Both the position numbers and the translations under genes were made by a program. DNA of 64,000 nucleotides from Pedobacter caeni. GTDB lineage: Bacteria > Bacteroidota > Bacteroidia > Sphingobacteriales > Sphingobacteriaceae. The stretch is from the NCBI RefSeq assembly GCF_900129215.1, contig NZ_FQUQ01000008.1:248001-312000 (forward strand). The letters run 5' to 3'. The notes beneath the pieces were generated by a model, which saw only the letters and a program-made list of their open reading frames with translations, had not been told where the DNA came from and made no database searches. Below are positions 42,345 through 53,500 of the stretch, one piece after another (the stretch's first letter is position 1; every line of letters begins with the position of its first letter).

Positions 42345-42907
42345 ACATTACCATTGGTCAGACAAAGGCAACGGTATCTTTTCCTCAGCTTTTCTCCCTT
42401 TCTGAACTGCCGGCCATCTTTTATGGTAAATACAGCATCTAAAGGCAACTCTTCCAGTCTGGAAGCATCCCTGGGGAGGTCATGCTTTTTTAAAGCGCGG
42501 GATAGTTTCAGATCAGTGCAGCTGGCTGCAGAAGGGTTATTCAGGTAACTTACGATCGCTTGCTGAACATCCTGAGGAAAGACCCCCTGTTCGATAAAAG
42601 GAGCCATCATGCGTTTGAAATTATGCTTCCATTCTGCACCGTGGGGCTTCACTTTGTTCTTATGGTCATTCCAGGTGAGCAGGTGTGCAAATTCATGCAC
42701 CGTGGTCACTAAGAAGGCATAGGCGTTCAGGTCATTGTTGACCGATATCTTATGCCCTAAATCCCGGTAAGGATGCCGGTAATCACCAAGTTTCGTCGTT
42801 CTGTTTTTAGATATTTTAAACTCGCATTGAAAATAGTCTATCCACTTCGCGATGATTGGCGCTGCAGCCGGGGGCATATATTGCGCTAAAATCTCCTCCT
42901 TTTTCAC
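42293..42907 (-). CDS. SprT-like zinc metallopeptidase domain protein
   Basis: A 204-residue cytosolic protein with the SprT-like zincin motif HEFAHLLTW near residue 72 (HExxH) and a further His in KPHGAEWKHNF about 20 residues on. SprT-like proteases in eukaryotes act on DNA-protein crosslinks; bacterial homologues are poorly known. The last gene of the feoA-feoB-ferritin-sprT minus-strand series, 35 bp after ferritin. Overlaps the 3' end of the convergent lipoprotein by 52 bp. Confidence 0.88.
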   Translation of the reverse strand: MKKEEILAQYMPPAAAPIIAKWIDYFQCEFKISKNRTTKLGDYRHPYRDLGHKISVNNDLNAYAFLVTTVHEFAHLLTWNDHKNKVKPHGAEWKHNFKRMMAPFIEQGVFPQDVQQAIVSYLNNPSAASCTDLKLSRALKKHDLPRDASRLEELPLDAVFTIKDGRQFRKGEKLRKRYRCLCLTNGNVYLFNPLAEVTLAATGT

Positions 42908-42942
42908 TCCCCCAAGATAAGGAAATTTATTAAAAGAGACGC

Positions 42943-43455
42943 TTAGGCTGCACCACCTGTAGCTGCATTAAATGTCCTTTGAGCCAATTCTGTATTCAGC
43001 AGATATAATGCAGAAGAATTGTCACCGATCATTTTCAGCTTACTGATGATTTGAGATACGGTAGCTTCTTCTTCTACCTGTTCGGTAACGAACCATTGTA
43101 AAAAAGTATGCGTAGCGAAATCACTTTCTTCAAATGCTGCTTTGATTAAATTCCCGATGCTTTTGGTCACTGCCTTTTCATGTGACAGGGTAATTTCAAA
43201 AACTTCCAGCACGGAATTGAAATCAGATTCAGGTTGTTGAATCGCTCCGATCGTTACCTTACCCCCAACATCATGAATATAATTGAATTGCTTTTCTGCA
43301 TGGAAAAGTTCTTCTTTTGCCTGAACTTTAAAATAGTTGGCAAATCCATCGAGGTCTTTATCAGAAAACCAGGAACACATTGCCCAATAGGCATTTGCCG
43401 AATACATCTCTAAATTGATCTGCTCATTGAGCAATTTTTCCATTCTTTTATTCAT
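42943..43455 (-). CDS. Ferritin
   Basis: A 170-residue iron-storage ferritin of the bacterial FtnA type. Four-helix bundle with the diiron-site residues: Glu in NEQINLEMYSANAYWAM near residue 17, EELFHAEKQF near 50-54 and ATVSQIISKLK around 130. It lies 27 bp downstream of feoB on the same strand, so iron import and storage appear to share one transcript. Confidence 0.95.
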   Translation of the reverse strand: MNKRMEKLLNEQINLEMYSANAYWAMCSWFSDKDLDGFANYFKVQAKEELFHAEKQFNYIHDVGGKVTIGAIQQPESDFNSVLEVFEITLSHEKAVTKSIGNLIKAAFEESDFATHTFLQWFVTEQVEEEATVSQIISKLKMIGDNSSALYLLNTELAQRTFNAATGGAA

Positions 43456-43482
43456 GACCTGTGTATTTTAGGATTCAATATA

Positions 43483-45600
43483 TTATTTTAAAAGCTGATA
43501 AGCAATCAAAGCGGCTATATAAGCCATTACCGTCATATATACCAGCTGTATGATCGGCCACTTCCAGGATTTCGTTTCCCTGAACACAACCGCTACCGTA
43601 CTCATACACTGCATGGCAAAGGCATAAAACAACATCAGAGAAAATCCTGTAGCAAAAGTAAACACCGGTAAGCCTGTTGCCGGATTTACCGCTTGTCGCA
43701 TGCTGTCCCGTATCTGCAATACATTCTCGTCTCCCCCTTCCACACTGTAAATGGTGGCCATCGTTCCCACAAAGGCTTCCCTTGCAGCAAATGAAGTGAT
43801 CAATGCGATACCAATCTTCCAGTCAAACCCCAATGGCCGGATTGCCGGCTCTATGGCATGGCCCAGAATCCCTGCATACGAATTTTCAAGCTTCTCAGCC
43901 GACTTATCTCTTTCCAGCGTGGAAATCTGCACACTATCTTTTTGCGCCTCTATAGCAGCATATTTTTTCTCAATTGCTTCAAAGCGTTCTGAAGGACCAT
44001 AAGTGGCCATTACCCATAACACAATAGAAATGGCAATGATCACTTTACCTGCCTGCAATACAAAGGTTTTAGACTTATCGTACATGGTAAAAAGCACATT
44101 CCCCCACCTTGGCATTCTATAGACCGGCATCTCCATGATGAAATAAGATTTCTCTTTTGCTTTCAGGATAAACTTCATCACAAAAGCCACAAGTATAGCT
44201 GCGACAATACTGATCAGGTACATTCCCATCAAGGTTAAGCCCTGAAGGTTAATGAATCCCCAAATCATTTTTTCAGGAACAACAAGGCTGATCAATAAGG
44301 TATACACAGGCAACCTTGCAGAGCAACTCACCAAAGGAGCCACCATAATGGTAATGATACGGTCTTTCCAGTTTTCTATGTTTCGGGCACTCATGATGGA
44401 GGGAACGGCACAGGCCAGACTTCCGATCATTGGAACGACAGATTTACCGCTCAAACCAAATTTTCTCATGATTCTATCCATCATAAAGGTCACCCTGGCC
44501 ATATAACCTGTGTCTTCAAGAATAGAGATAAAAGCAAAGAGGATGGCGATCTGAGGGATGAAAACCACAATTCCGCCTAAACCTGCAAGCACCCCATCCA
44601 GCAATAAATCACTGAGCTGTCCGGCAGGTAAATATTCATGTCCCAGTTCCTGCAGTTTCGCAAAGATAAATTCAATCATCTCCATCGGATAAGCCGACCA
44701 GGAGAAGATGGCATTAAACAGGAAGAACAGCAATCCCATAAATATAATCAGCCCCCAAAACCTATTGGTCAGGACCGAATCGATTTTATCACTGAAAGCA
44801 AACTTCTTTGCTGCTCCGGTATCTTCAATTACCCCCGTCAGGGCCTTTCCCAGATCCCGGTAACGTGCAACCGTCTCCTCAGTTTGCAATTTAGAGGTTT
44901 CAAAACCAGTTGCTTTTTTGATTTGATCAAATCCTGCATGGTCTACCTCAGAAAAATGATCCAGGTTATAATGCTGGTGTAATACCTGCAATGCAAAATA
45001 GTCATTCTCTGTTCCGATCTTGGCTTTGACTTTCTGAATCGCTTCAGGAGCCAGGGCAAGTACATCGGTACCTTTTAACTGCGTGGCAATCTTTGTGGTA
45101 TTGCCGATCGCTTGCTTCAGCTCGGTAAGCCCGGTATTACTTCTCGCAGAGATCGCGACAATCTGGATGCCCAATCTTTCCGCAAGCAGGTTAACATTTA
45201 CATTAATCCCTTCCTTTTTAGCCAGGTCGGTCATGTTAAGCGCCAGTATAACCGGCAGCTGCAGGTCGGCTACCTGCGAGTAAAGCAATAAATTTCTTCG
45301 CAGATTGGTCGCATCGGCAACCAATACCACCATATCAGGATAACTGGAATTGTTCTTGTCGGCCAATACCTGGAAGACAATACTTTCATCCTTACTTTTA
45401 GGGTATAAACTATAGGTACCCGGTAAATCGGTCACCTCTGCGCGTCTGCCATCAGGAAGCTTGCAGTAACCGACCTTTTTATCAACGGTAATACCCGGAA
45501 AATTTCCAATTTTTTGATTTAATCCTGTGAGCAGATTAAAAAGAGTAGACTTGCCTGTATTGGGATTCCCAACCAGAGCTATTTTCAAATCCTTTGCCAA
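43483..45600 (-). CDS. feoB: Ferrous iron transporter FeoB
   Basis: GTP-dependent Fe(II) importer. 705 residues: an N-terminal G domain (GNPNTGKSTLFN, G3 DLPGTYSL, NMTD at about 120), a helical linker, and two gate-like repeats of membrane helices (from about 280) with PMIGSLACAVPSIMSARNIEN. The start is TTG at 45600 (MAKDLKIAL); no upstream in-frame ATG exists and the feoA stop lies 5 bp ahead. Middle gene of feoA-feoB-ferritin-sprT. Confidence 0.96.
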   Translation of the reverse strand: MAKDLKIALVGNPNTGKSTLFNLLTGLNQKIGNFPGITVDKKVGYCKLPDGRRAEVTDLPGTYSLYPKSKDESIVFQVLADKNNSSYPDMVVLVADATNLRRNLLLYSQVADLQLPVILALNMTDLAKKEGINVNVNLLAERLGIQIVAISARSNTGLTELKQAIGNTTKIATQLKGTDVLALAPEAIQKVKAKIGTENDYFALQVLHQHYNLDHFSEVDHAGFDQIKKATGFETSKLQTEETVARYRDLGKALTGVIEDTGAAKKFAFSDKIDSVLTNRFWGLIIFMGLLFFLFNAIFSWSAYPMEMIEFIFAKLQELGHEYLPAGQLSDLLLDGVLAGLGGIVVFIPQIAILFAFISILEDTGYMARVTFMMDRIMRKFGLSGKSVVPMIGSLACAVPSIMSARNIENWKDRIITIMVAPLVSCSARLPVYTLLISLVVPEKMIWGFINLQGLTLMGMYLISIVAAILVAFVMKFILKAKEKSYFIMEMPVYRMPRWGNVLFTMYDKSKTFVLQAGKVIIAISIVLWVMATYGPSERFEAIEKKYAAIEAQKDSVQISTLERDKSAEKLENSYAGILGHAIEPAIRPLGFDWKIGIALITSFAAREAFVGTMATIYSVEGGDENVLQIRDSMRQAVNPATGLPVFTFATGFSLMLFYAFAMQCMSTVAVVFRETKSWKWPIIQLVYMTVMAYIAALIAYQLLK

Positions 45601-45604
45601 ATTA

Positions 45605-45820
45605 CTACTGAATTATAATACTCGATGCTTCGCTTTTACGCAAGCAAAGCTGATAACCTGAAACACGGATGGCAATCGGATCGCCCAGTGGGGCAAACCG
45701 TTCCACTTCTACAACTTCTCCAGGCAAACAGCCCATCTCCATTAGTTTAACAGACATTTCTAAATCAGTAAATGCCACTATAGTTCCTCGTTCCCCTGGA
45801 TTCAATTGTGAAAGTTTCAT
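45605..45820 (-). CDS. feoA: Ferrous iron transport protein A
   Basis: A 71-residue SH3-like protein that assists FeoB. Begins MKLSQLNPGERGTIVAF and contains EMGCLPGEVVEVERFAPLGDP and the terminal IRVSGYQLCLRKSEASSIII. Four bases separate its stop from the feoB TTG, so translation is likely coupled. First gene of the iron operon; a candidate -7 lies in the 200 bp upstream but is not sure. Confidence 0.95.
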   Translation of the reverse strand: MKLSQLNPGERGTIVAFTDLEMSVKLMEMGCLPGEVVEVERFAPLGDPIAIRVSGYQLCLRKSEASSIIIQ

Positions 45821-46017
45821 CTTTATTAATTTATTTTAATTCTTGAAGGACAATATTGATTCCTTCTCTAATCAAGGCGCAATTTAGGCTTAATTTATAA
45901 TAGTTCCAAATAAACGAAAACACCCTGACCTACCGGAAAGGGCTTTCAGGGCAGCTAAAGGATGAATTCTGCAATCCAAAAGTCACGATAAAGTAACATA
46001 ATGAATACAGGCAGTTT

Positions 46018-46140
46018 TTATCGCTGCGGGTAGCTGCGATAACTTACCGGAGGACACTTACAGCCTGGCTTAAAAATACTGCAGCTGCTCGCTGTAAGTA
46101 CCAGTATCAACAGGAAAAATCTACTGAGATTCTTTTTCAT
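46018..46140 (-). CDS. Very small lipoprotein (40 residues)
   Basis: A 40-codon frame whose ATG at 46140 lies 20 nt inside the end of the VanZ-like gene on the same strand (different frame), suggesting translational coupling. The product has a signal-like start (MKKNLSRFFLLILVLTASSC, Cys20 as lipid-attachment residue) followed by only 20 residues: SIFKPGCKCPPVSYRSYPQR. Two extra cysteines (CKC) and Arg/Pro/Tyr-rich content are notable. Good signal peptide, lipobox and overlap position argue for a real gene. Function unknown; it lies about 1.5 kb downstream of sprA. Confidence 0.75.
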   Translation of the reverse strand: MKKNLSRFFLLILVLTASSCSIFKPGCKCPPVSYRSYPQR

Positions 46141-46528
46141 TATAATGAGATTTATGTAAGAGTATAAAGCTGAAAACGCCCATAAATACACCGATCATGT
46201 CGCAGGCAAAATCCCACCATTCTGCAGACCTGTAGGTAAACACTTTCCATTGCAGCATCTCTATCGCTCCTCCCAATGCTGCGGTGATCAGGATCACCTT
46301 AAATATAGTCAGTGAGCGAAAACTATAGTTATGTCTGTATTTGATTCTCCCGTAAAACAGTAGTATCGTAAGGACAAAGAAAAATCCCAGATGCACCATC
46401 TTGTCAAATCCTTCAAAAAAAAAGCCTGTCCCATTAGAGGCAGGCATTTCTATATTGCAAAGGATCAAAATAACAACTGTCCATACTATGGCCCAGATCT
46501 GATATTTTAACGCTTTTATGTTGTTCAT
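46121..46528 (-). CDS. VanZ-like membrane protein
   Basis: A 135-residue VanZ-family membrane protein (named after the teicoplanin-resistance accessory gene; the general function is unknown). Four hydrophobic segments: IWAIVWTVVILILCNIEM (about 12-30), FDKMVHLGFFFVLTILLFY with the family His in KMVHLGFF, LTIFKVILITAALGGAIEMLQ, and FACDMIGVFMGVFSFILL. It follows gcvH by 3 bp and overlaps the small lipoprotein at its 3' end. Confidence 0.85.
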   Translation of the reverse strand: MNNIKALKYQIWAIVWTVVILILCNIEMPASNGTGFFFEGFDKMVHLGFFFVLTILLFYGRIKYRHNYSFRSLTIFKVILITAALGGAIEMLQWKVFTYRSAEWWDFACDMIGVFMGVFSFILLHKSHYNEKESQ

Positions 46529-46531
46529 TGA

Positions 46532-46912
46532 CTAAGCTCCTACAAGGGCTTTATAAGCATCAGCATCTAATAAACCATCCACTTGTGCAGCGTCTGAGAT
46601 CGATACTTTCACCATCCAGCCTTTTCCATAAGGATCAGAATTTACCAGTTCAGGATTGTCATTCAATTCTGCATTGGTTTCCAATACGGTTGCAGTTAAT
46701 GGCATAAATAAATCAGATACCGTTTTAACAGCTTCCACTGTTCCGAAAACATCGTCTTTACTTACTTCATCACCTACGGTATTGATATCGATGTATACAA
46801 TATCACCTAACTCACGTTGTGCAAAATCAGTAATACCGATATAGGCTTCGTTACCTTCAATCTTAACCCATTCGTGGTCTTTAGTGTACTTTAGTTCTGA
46901 TGGAAAATTCAT
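46532..46912 (-). CDS. gcvH: Glycine cleavage system H protein
   Basis: Lipoyl carrier of the glycine cleavage system. 126 residues from the ATG at 46912 (MNFPSELKYTKDHEWVK); a frame from 46948 adds a poor extension. Lipoylated Lys63 in EAVKTVSDLF; LGDIVYIDINTVGDEVSKDD precedes. The P and T proteins are not adjacent. Starts a likely transcript with the VanZ-like and small lipoprotein genes. Confidence 0.97.
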   Translation of the reverse strand: MNFPSELKYTKDHEWVKIEGNEAYIGITDFAQRELGDIVYIDINTVGDEVSKDDVFGTVEAVKTVSDLFMPLTATVLETNAELNDNPELVNSDPYGKGWMVKVSISDAAQVDGLLDADAYKALVGA

Positions 46913-47011
46913 TTTATATAATATTAATAATAAATTAGTTACGCACAAAAATCATGTGTTACTTAAATAGGAATCAGCAAAAAACACGCGTTATCCTCTG
47001 CGAATTTACTA

Positions 47012-47407
47012 TTATTTATAAGTATTCATATTATTTTTAATTTCAACATCTTCATTTCCTTCGTCATCCTCTTCCAAATAGAGTTTCCAGCTCAGTGCCC
47101 CGGCTATTTCCAGGAAAATTTTCAGATAAACCTGCTGGTCAATATGTGCTCCTTTGGCGCAAACAATTGCAATCAGATTCACATCAGGGACTTCCCTTTC
47201 AGAGGTGGCAAAACTACCATCTTTTGTTTCAGCCAACACAATTTCCAGCCAGGGAAAATGATCAGCGTTACCTAAGGTCTGATGATCTTTCTGAAGGAAA
47301 TTTCCGGTGTTCAGAAAAAGCTGCAACAACCTCTCCCGCGCTACATTTTTAGTGTAACCTTCATCACTTTGTATATTGTAATAATTATACCTGTCGCTCC
47401 ACATCAC
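47012..47407 (-). CDS. Conserved hypothetical protein
   Basis: A 131-residue soluble protein with no recognised domain. It has a central alternating hydrophobic strand region (FPWLEIVLAETKDGSFA, VPDVNLIAIVCAKGAHIDQQ) and an acidic tail (EEDDEGNEDVEIKNN). No signal peptide. It begins MMWSDRYNYY and ends about 100 bp before gcvH on the same strand, so may be in one transcript. Function unknown. Confidence 0.72.
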   Translation of the reverse strand: MMWSDRYNYYNIQSDEGYTKNVARERLLQLFLNTGNFLQKDHQTLGNADHFPWLEIVLAETKDGSFATSEREVPDVNLIAIVCAKGAHIDQQVYLKIFLEIAGALSWKLYLEEDDEGNEDVEIKNNMNTYK

Positions 47408-47510
47408 TTAGCTTATTTAGCAAACGCCCCAACCTTAGGTCTATTTGCAATCCGGGAATTAAATATACAAATTTCATAGGGCTACAAAGGAGGCCAAAAG
47501 TAAAGGCAAT

Positions 47511-47547
47511 AAAAAACGCGCATATATTTCTAAGAATATATGCGCGT
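47511..47547 (-). terminator. Terminator of the maeB-ruvA-sprA transcript
   Basis: 13-bp perfect stem ACGCGCATATATT (47516-47528) / AATATATGCGCGT (47535-47547), 6-nt loop; on the minus strand the stem is followed by a run of U (47511-47515 are A). Lies 25 bp after the sprA stop. Confidence 0.9.
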
Positions 47548-47571
47548 AAAGCGGCAAAATGAAAGTCTTTT

Positions 47572-50500
47572 CTAATTCAGTGTTACCCTCAGACTAAATC
47601 CAAAATTACTAAATGAAGTATTGAACGTCTGAGAAGTATATGGTTTGGTAATGTTAGAATCGTAGAACACCCTTACGTTAAAACGTTGGTTCAGGATATA
47701 ATCCACACTTGGTCTTAAGGTGATGTTCTTTGCTCCCGAGGAAACTTCTGCTTCCAGAATATCCGCACGATAGATCACCGTCTTATTGTCCCTGATGGCA
47801 ATATCCAGTTTAAAGTCCATATTGTTGTCCATTTTCAATTGTTTAAACAAGCCGAAAGGGAAGCGAAACTTCGTGGTACGATAGCCCAGACCGAATACCA
47901 TGTTATTTTCTGTGAGTTGTGCCAGCTGGCTATTGGCCAGGCTCAGCCCTAATAAACGTGTTCTGCCAATCTCAAAGTTTGCGGTCAGGTTATTCTTCAA
48001 ACGGGTATCTATTCCGATCAGTGGCGAAAACTGTTCCGCAATCGTCACCTGTGCATATTGGTATTTCGGAAGGAAGTTATCGTTCTGATCCCTGCTGCTC
48101 GACATGCCATTACGTTCCTGATATTTTAATAAAGAGTTAAAGCTGTTGATGCTGTAAACCGAGCGGTAAGAATGCCTCAGATCAATCGAACTGAAGTGTT
48201 CCGCAAGGTAAGCGATTCTCGTTAGCCCCCTGTAGTTCAAACGCCAGTTTGGCAATGGAATGTTAGGCATAGAATTCAGGCTTGAGGAAGAAGCGCTCTT
48301 GCCGGTATAAGCCGCCAGGAAGGCAGAGATCACCACGTCCTGTGAGTTCTGTCCGTAACCATCGGCATAACCTCCTCTTGTTCCTGCAGAGTTGGGGTTT
48401 TCTGAACCCAATCTTTGGGAGATCACCGATCGGTTGGACATAAACGTTTCAAACAATTTAGACATCGTACTTCCTGATTGTTCCGAGAATGCCGTTCCCA
48501 GACTGATGAAGGAAACGCTGTAATCACCTGTTGTAAAAGGACTGAAATTCTGGAACCCTTTGCTCAGGTCGTCATACCTGAAATTCGTAGAATAGTTCAT
48601 CGTCTTATTCCTGTTCGCTGTCAGCGTGATGGTCAGGTCTTTGATTGGTTCGATTAAACTTGTAATGCTCAGGTCTTCTCTCATGGTATTGATGTAAAGC
48701 TGAGATTGCAAAGTATCTGTCGTGATCCATCCTCTTCTCAATGCTTCTTCCCTGATGTCCCGCTGACTTCCTAAAACAAAGCCCAGTCCGGGAGCACCTG
48801 TGGCATTATCTATCCCGAAAACATTTGTTTTTGGTAAATAACCAGGCAAGAAAGTTCCTTTGGTCTGCGTATAGGCACCCACCACATTTTTGATACTCGT
48901 AAGCAAACCGACCAACACACCAGACCCGGTCTGTGCAGCCCCTGCTCCTCCTGAACCCGATTTCCTGACGAAACCAAATTTATTGTAAAGTGAAGCCAGG
49001 TTAAACGTCGGGTTAATCTGGATCGTTCTTGAGTTTTGCACTGTATTTCCAAGATTGATGTTTGGATCTCTCAGGGTAGAAAGCGGTTCAGTTTGCCAGT
49101 TGAAATTGGTTCCGTAACGTGTGGCTACATTGATCCAGTCCATGCCGGGAATCTTATTGATTGGCAGTGCATAAGTAATGTTCAGGTTGTGGTTATAATC
49201 CGTTGTCCTGCCCAGTTTCATCATGTTTTGCCATAAAGTATCTCTTTTCAATCCCTCTATCCGTCCATAAGGTTCATCGATGATCGAATAATTGGTTGCA
49301 TCGATATCCAGGGTCAATGATTTACTCAGGTTCCATGCAATTCCGTAAACCCTCGATACCAGGAAGTTTTTATTGAAAGTGGTGTTTACAGGAATAGAAT
49401 TCATCGGGTCATTGTTTCTCAGGTTGTTTTCCGAATAGAAGCGGTCCACATCAATTCTGAAATTAATCGCCGTAGGCATCAGACTGAAATTGAAATCCTT
49501 TAACAAGGCCAGTTTGTTCGACTTGATCAGCTTTTTAAAAGGCTCATAAGTTTTTGTCGGCCCCGCATAATTGTAAGCCAGGGAACCACGGTATGTTTTC
49601 TGGAAGTTGTTTTCTATAATGAAATCTCTATGCGAATATTTGGTATAGGCATAGCTGACATTGAAGTTTTCTATATCCCAGATCTTTGGCTTTTGATCCG
49701 GATTGGTTCTTTCTTTTCTCACATTGGTGAAGTTGATGCTGCTCCTTGTGGTGAAGTCCTGTGCAAAGTTCAGGATAGAATCACGCTGTGATTTCGTCGC
49801 TGCATCCAATGCATTTTTCAACTCAATATCCGGCATACTTGGGTTGTACTGAGGTGTACTTACCTGGCTCGAATAACTGATAAACATCGGCACCTTGATC
49901 CCTGCTTTTTTAGGGAAAAATTTACCAAGCTCCATGCTGGAAGAAATGTCAAAGAAGACATTGTCTGCTCTGTTTCTTTCACTCACACGGGTTTCCAGTG
50001 AACCAAATCCAATCGTCGATTTACTTCCCGAAACATTCACATCCGCAAAGTCAGCCAGTTTCGCACTTAACCTCGCTGTAGCTGCCCAACCTCCGCGCTC
50101 ATCAAACTCTGTTAAGCGAAGCTCATTAAACCAGACCACTGCCGTCTTATCCTGCCCATCGTCATTGCCGGTCACATTCTTATATGGGTTCTTCACCCCA
50201 AGCATATAGACCCTCACCTTACTCATATCCGGCTGCCCTTTTACCGTGATCACTTTACCGTCTACGATATAGTTAAAAGGAATGTTAATCGGCCATGGAG
50301 CGCCGGTATTTGTCTTTGCATTATTTCTTGCCAGTTTGGCTTTCTGGAACAACTCCAGCTGGATGTCCATTTTATTCTGTTCCGGCCAGATGTTTCCCGG
50401 ATCACTCGTTCCCGGAAGTGTCACCTTCAAAGGCTGCGAATATTCGTAGTAATTGTCCTGATTATCTGTACCAATGCGTAAAAATGCGCTCAGGTCATTG

Positions 50501-53500
50501 TCGTTCAGAATCGTTGAACCTAAGGCTTCCGCATGGATATACATCTCCAGATGTTTGTAAGACCTGAAATCGTTAAACGCGGTTTTAAAAGCTGCACGGC
50601 CATAACCATCACGAAGCTGTTTAATCGTTACCGATAAAGACTGCTCATTCTGGCGTGTATCTCCGCGGTAATTACTGAAATCACGTTCCCTTTCGATTCC
50701 CGGAGGGATCACATAAGGGATTGGAGTACGCTTACCGTTTTCTTCAATATTTACAGTGGCTACTTCAATCGTAGAAGCATCAGGACTGATGGTTCCTAAA
50801 CCCGGATCAACGATGGTCTGTGAAGCTTCATTAAGCGCATTGTATTGTCTCCATTCTCCTCTTACCAACTGGATTTTACCGAACCTCAGGATCGTAGTAT
50901 CTGCGAAATTGGTCATGAACATCCGAATGAAACGGATCGATTTAAAATCCTGAATGCCTCCAACTTTCTCGTCATATTGTGCCAAAGGAATACGGATCTG
51001 ATACCAGGTAACCGCTTGTGTCTGCCCATTCGCCAGTTTCACCTGTGAAGTCACTTTATCGGTCACATATTTCGATCCTACCATCAGATCAGCCGGACGC
51101 ATAGATACCTTATACTGGAAATACTCGTCAGACTGTGTCATGTTGTTATCCCTGTTGATGTCTTCACCATCAGGCAGAGAAGTTGAAGCAGAGTTTTCCA
51201 CACCCAGTTCAGCCTGCGACTGCTGTGCTGTTTTTGAGTTTCCTTCCGTTCCGTTATATTTCTGGTAACGTTTTAAGATCCCTGCATTTTCACGGTCAAG
51301 GTCTGGTCCTCTGAAGTAAGTATAATCATCAGATGAGGGATCCCTCTCAAGCTGAGCAGCGGCATCAGGGTTTAGCTGTCCTTTGATCTGATTGATTAAC
51401 GTACTAAACTTTCTCTGTTCATCCGCATTGCCCATTCCGTCGAGACCAACATCCTGTGCTTTACGTGCATCCGGACTATTGTCAAATGCCTGAACTACCG
51501 GTTGTAATTTTGGCACTCTTCCCCAAACGGTTTCCTCAAATTTATTAGGATCACCATCTGCAGGCAAACCATTTTCCAACGACTTGCGTCCGTCTTTCAA
51601 AATATCCTCCGAGATGTTACCAATGTTGAAGTACAGATCCCCACCGGCAGAATTGGGCTTATAGATATTCGGATCCATCACCCAAAGCTCGATAAACTCA
51701 ATGTTCAAAGCTTCAAAATCATTGGTTTCTATTCTTCTGAATAAACCTCCCCAGCGGGAACGCGGGTTATTCAGGGCACCTGTAGGATTAAAGCCTGTAG
51801 GCGTGTAATTGTAAGGACCACGAACAGTCGGATAAAACGCCACATCTAAAGTAGGCAATGCAAAAGGCTGTCCCGTACCGATTTCTTTAAAAGGGAATAC
51901 TTCCTGTTCCACCACCTGACGCACATAGTGATTGGAAAGTTCGTTTTTATTATTCCTCAATGCGGAAGGAAGAGTTGCGTCACTCTTGTTGTAAAAGATA
52001 GGGTCGATGTTATAAAAAGCAATCAGCGCCCTATTGTATCCATAGCTCAGGTCATTGATTCTTGAAGATTCAGAAAACATCTGAGGCGTACCCGACAACT
52101 GCCATGCAACCGCACTTTTCAGGTCAATGATCGAACGCGATGCTTCAAAATCATCCAGATAACTTACCCCACCCTTTTTACCACCGAAGTTCAAAGCAGA
52201 AGGGTGTCCGGGAATCAGTTGTGCAAACTCTCCTGAGACCGTAAAGCTCGATGGTACTTTAGTAGAAATGAAGGGCAACTTATCCACCAGCTTTGTTAAG
52301 AACCTGGAAGGAGAGCTGTAGTTCAGGTCCAATCCCCACATCGTGTTTGAGATCGGCTCTTCGCCAAGGTTTACTTTTGGCGTAAGCGGCTTTTCTGTGA
52401 GGTTCATAATCGTACCCCCCAGGTTCAGCTTATTGTTTACCTTATAGTCCAGCCTGGTTCCAAACAGCGAGCGTTGCTGCAAACCAAAAAGCTCATTATT
52501 TTCTGTAGAAATCTTTATCGGCTGACCGGAAATAAGGATCGCAGTATTCAATATCCTTACCCTACCTCCCTGGTAATCCACCGTATAATCCACACCTTCC
52601 TGAAGGGGGATTGTTCCCGCGAATACTTTTACCGATCCTTCCGGAACATTGATCGCATTTAAGCTGAACTCTGAGGCCACCCGACTTTGGTAAGCGCCCT
52701 TAATGATATACCTGTTTTGTTTCGTAAACGATTGCTGGGCAATCACCTTGGTCGTATCATATAAAGCTTGATAGGTGTACTTGTCAATCAATGCCTGCTC
52801 TGCCGGACTAAACTGACTCGCTAAATCTTTACCAAAAGGCTCAATCAATGGAAAGATAATCCGTCCGTTCAATGGATCTATCGTTACATAACCATTGCTG
52901 GTATTCGTAGAGAAATTACTCAGGTTGGTATTGGAGCCATTTGTATTTCCTCCATTAGGATTGTTGTTGTTATTAATCGGGGTATTAAAGGCAATGTTCT
53001 GGTTAGAGCCAAAAGGTTTGTTCTCGGCTTCAAAGTCAAAAATCCCATCCGGACTCCGTTCTCTTTGCTGGTTCAAACGGTCTAAACCCATTACCTGAAT
53101 CCATTGTTTGTTTTTCAATGGCCTGCGGTCGGCATCCAGCTTCTCGCCCTCATCAATGTATGGTTTCTCTACCCCGGTCTTGTCATCAATCCTGAAGATG
53201 TCCAGCTTAAAGTTCATCGGGCTGATCTGGTAACCGCCAATAGAATAGATGTTTTTCATCATCAGGTCCCAGGTAGGCAGAATGGTTTTTGTTGTTTCGT
53301 TTTTTAATAATTTCGTATACAATACCTTTGGTTTCGCCTGATCAAAGGAAACATCAGTCGAGAACTCTCCCACCTGATATTCTAGCCCACGATAGGTATA
53401 ACGGTAGGCTACTGTCAATACTTCATCTGTATTTAAAGCATTGTTCAGGGAGATGTATCCCAGTTGAGGATGAAAGGTATATTCCCTGTCGGCCAATTTC

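Noticed and set aside
45821..46017. DtxR/Fur-like box and CCCTGA...TCAGGG hairpin upstream of feoA
   Set aside because: The AATTTAGGCTTAATT sequence is only partly symmetrical and the hairpin is short without a U-tract; not supported.
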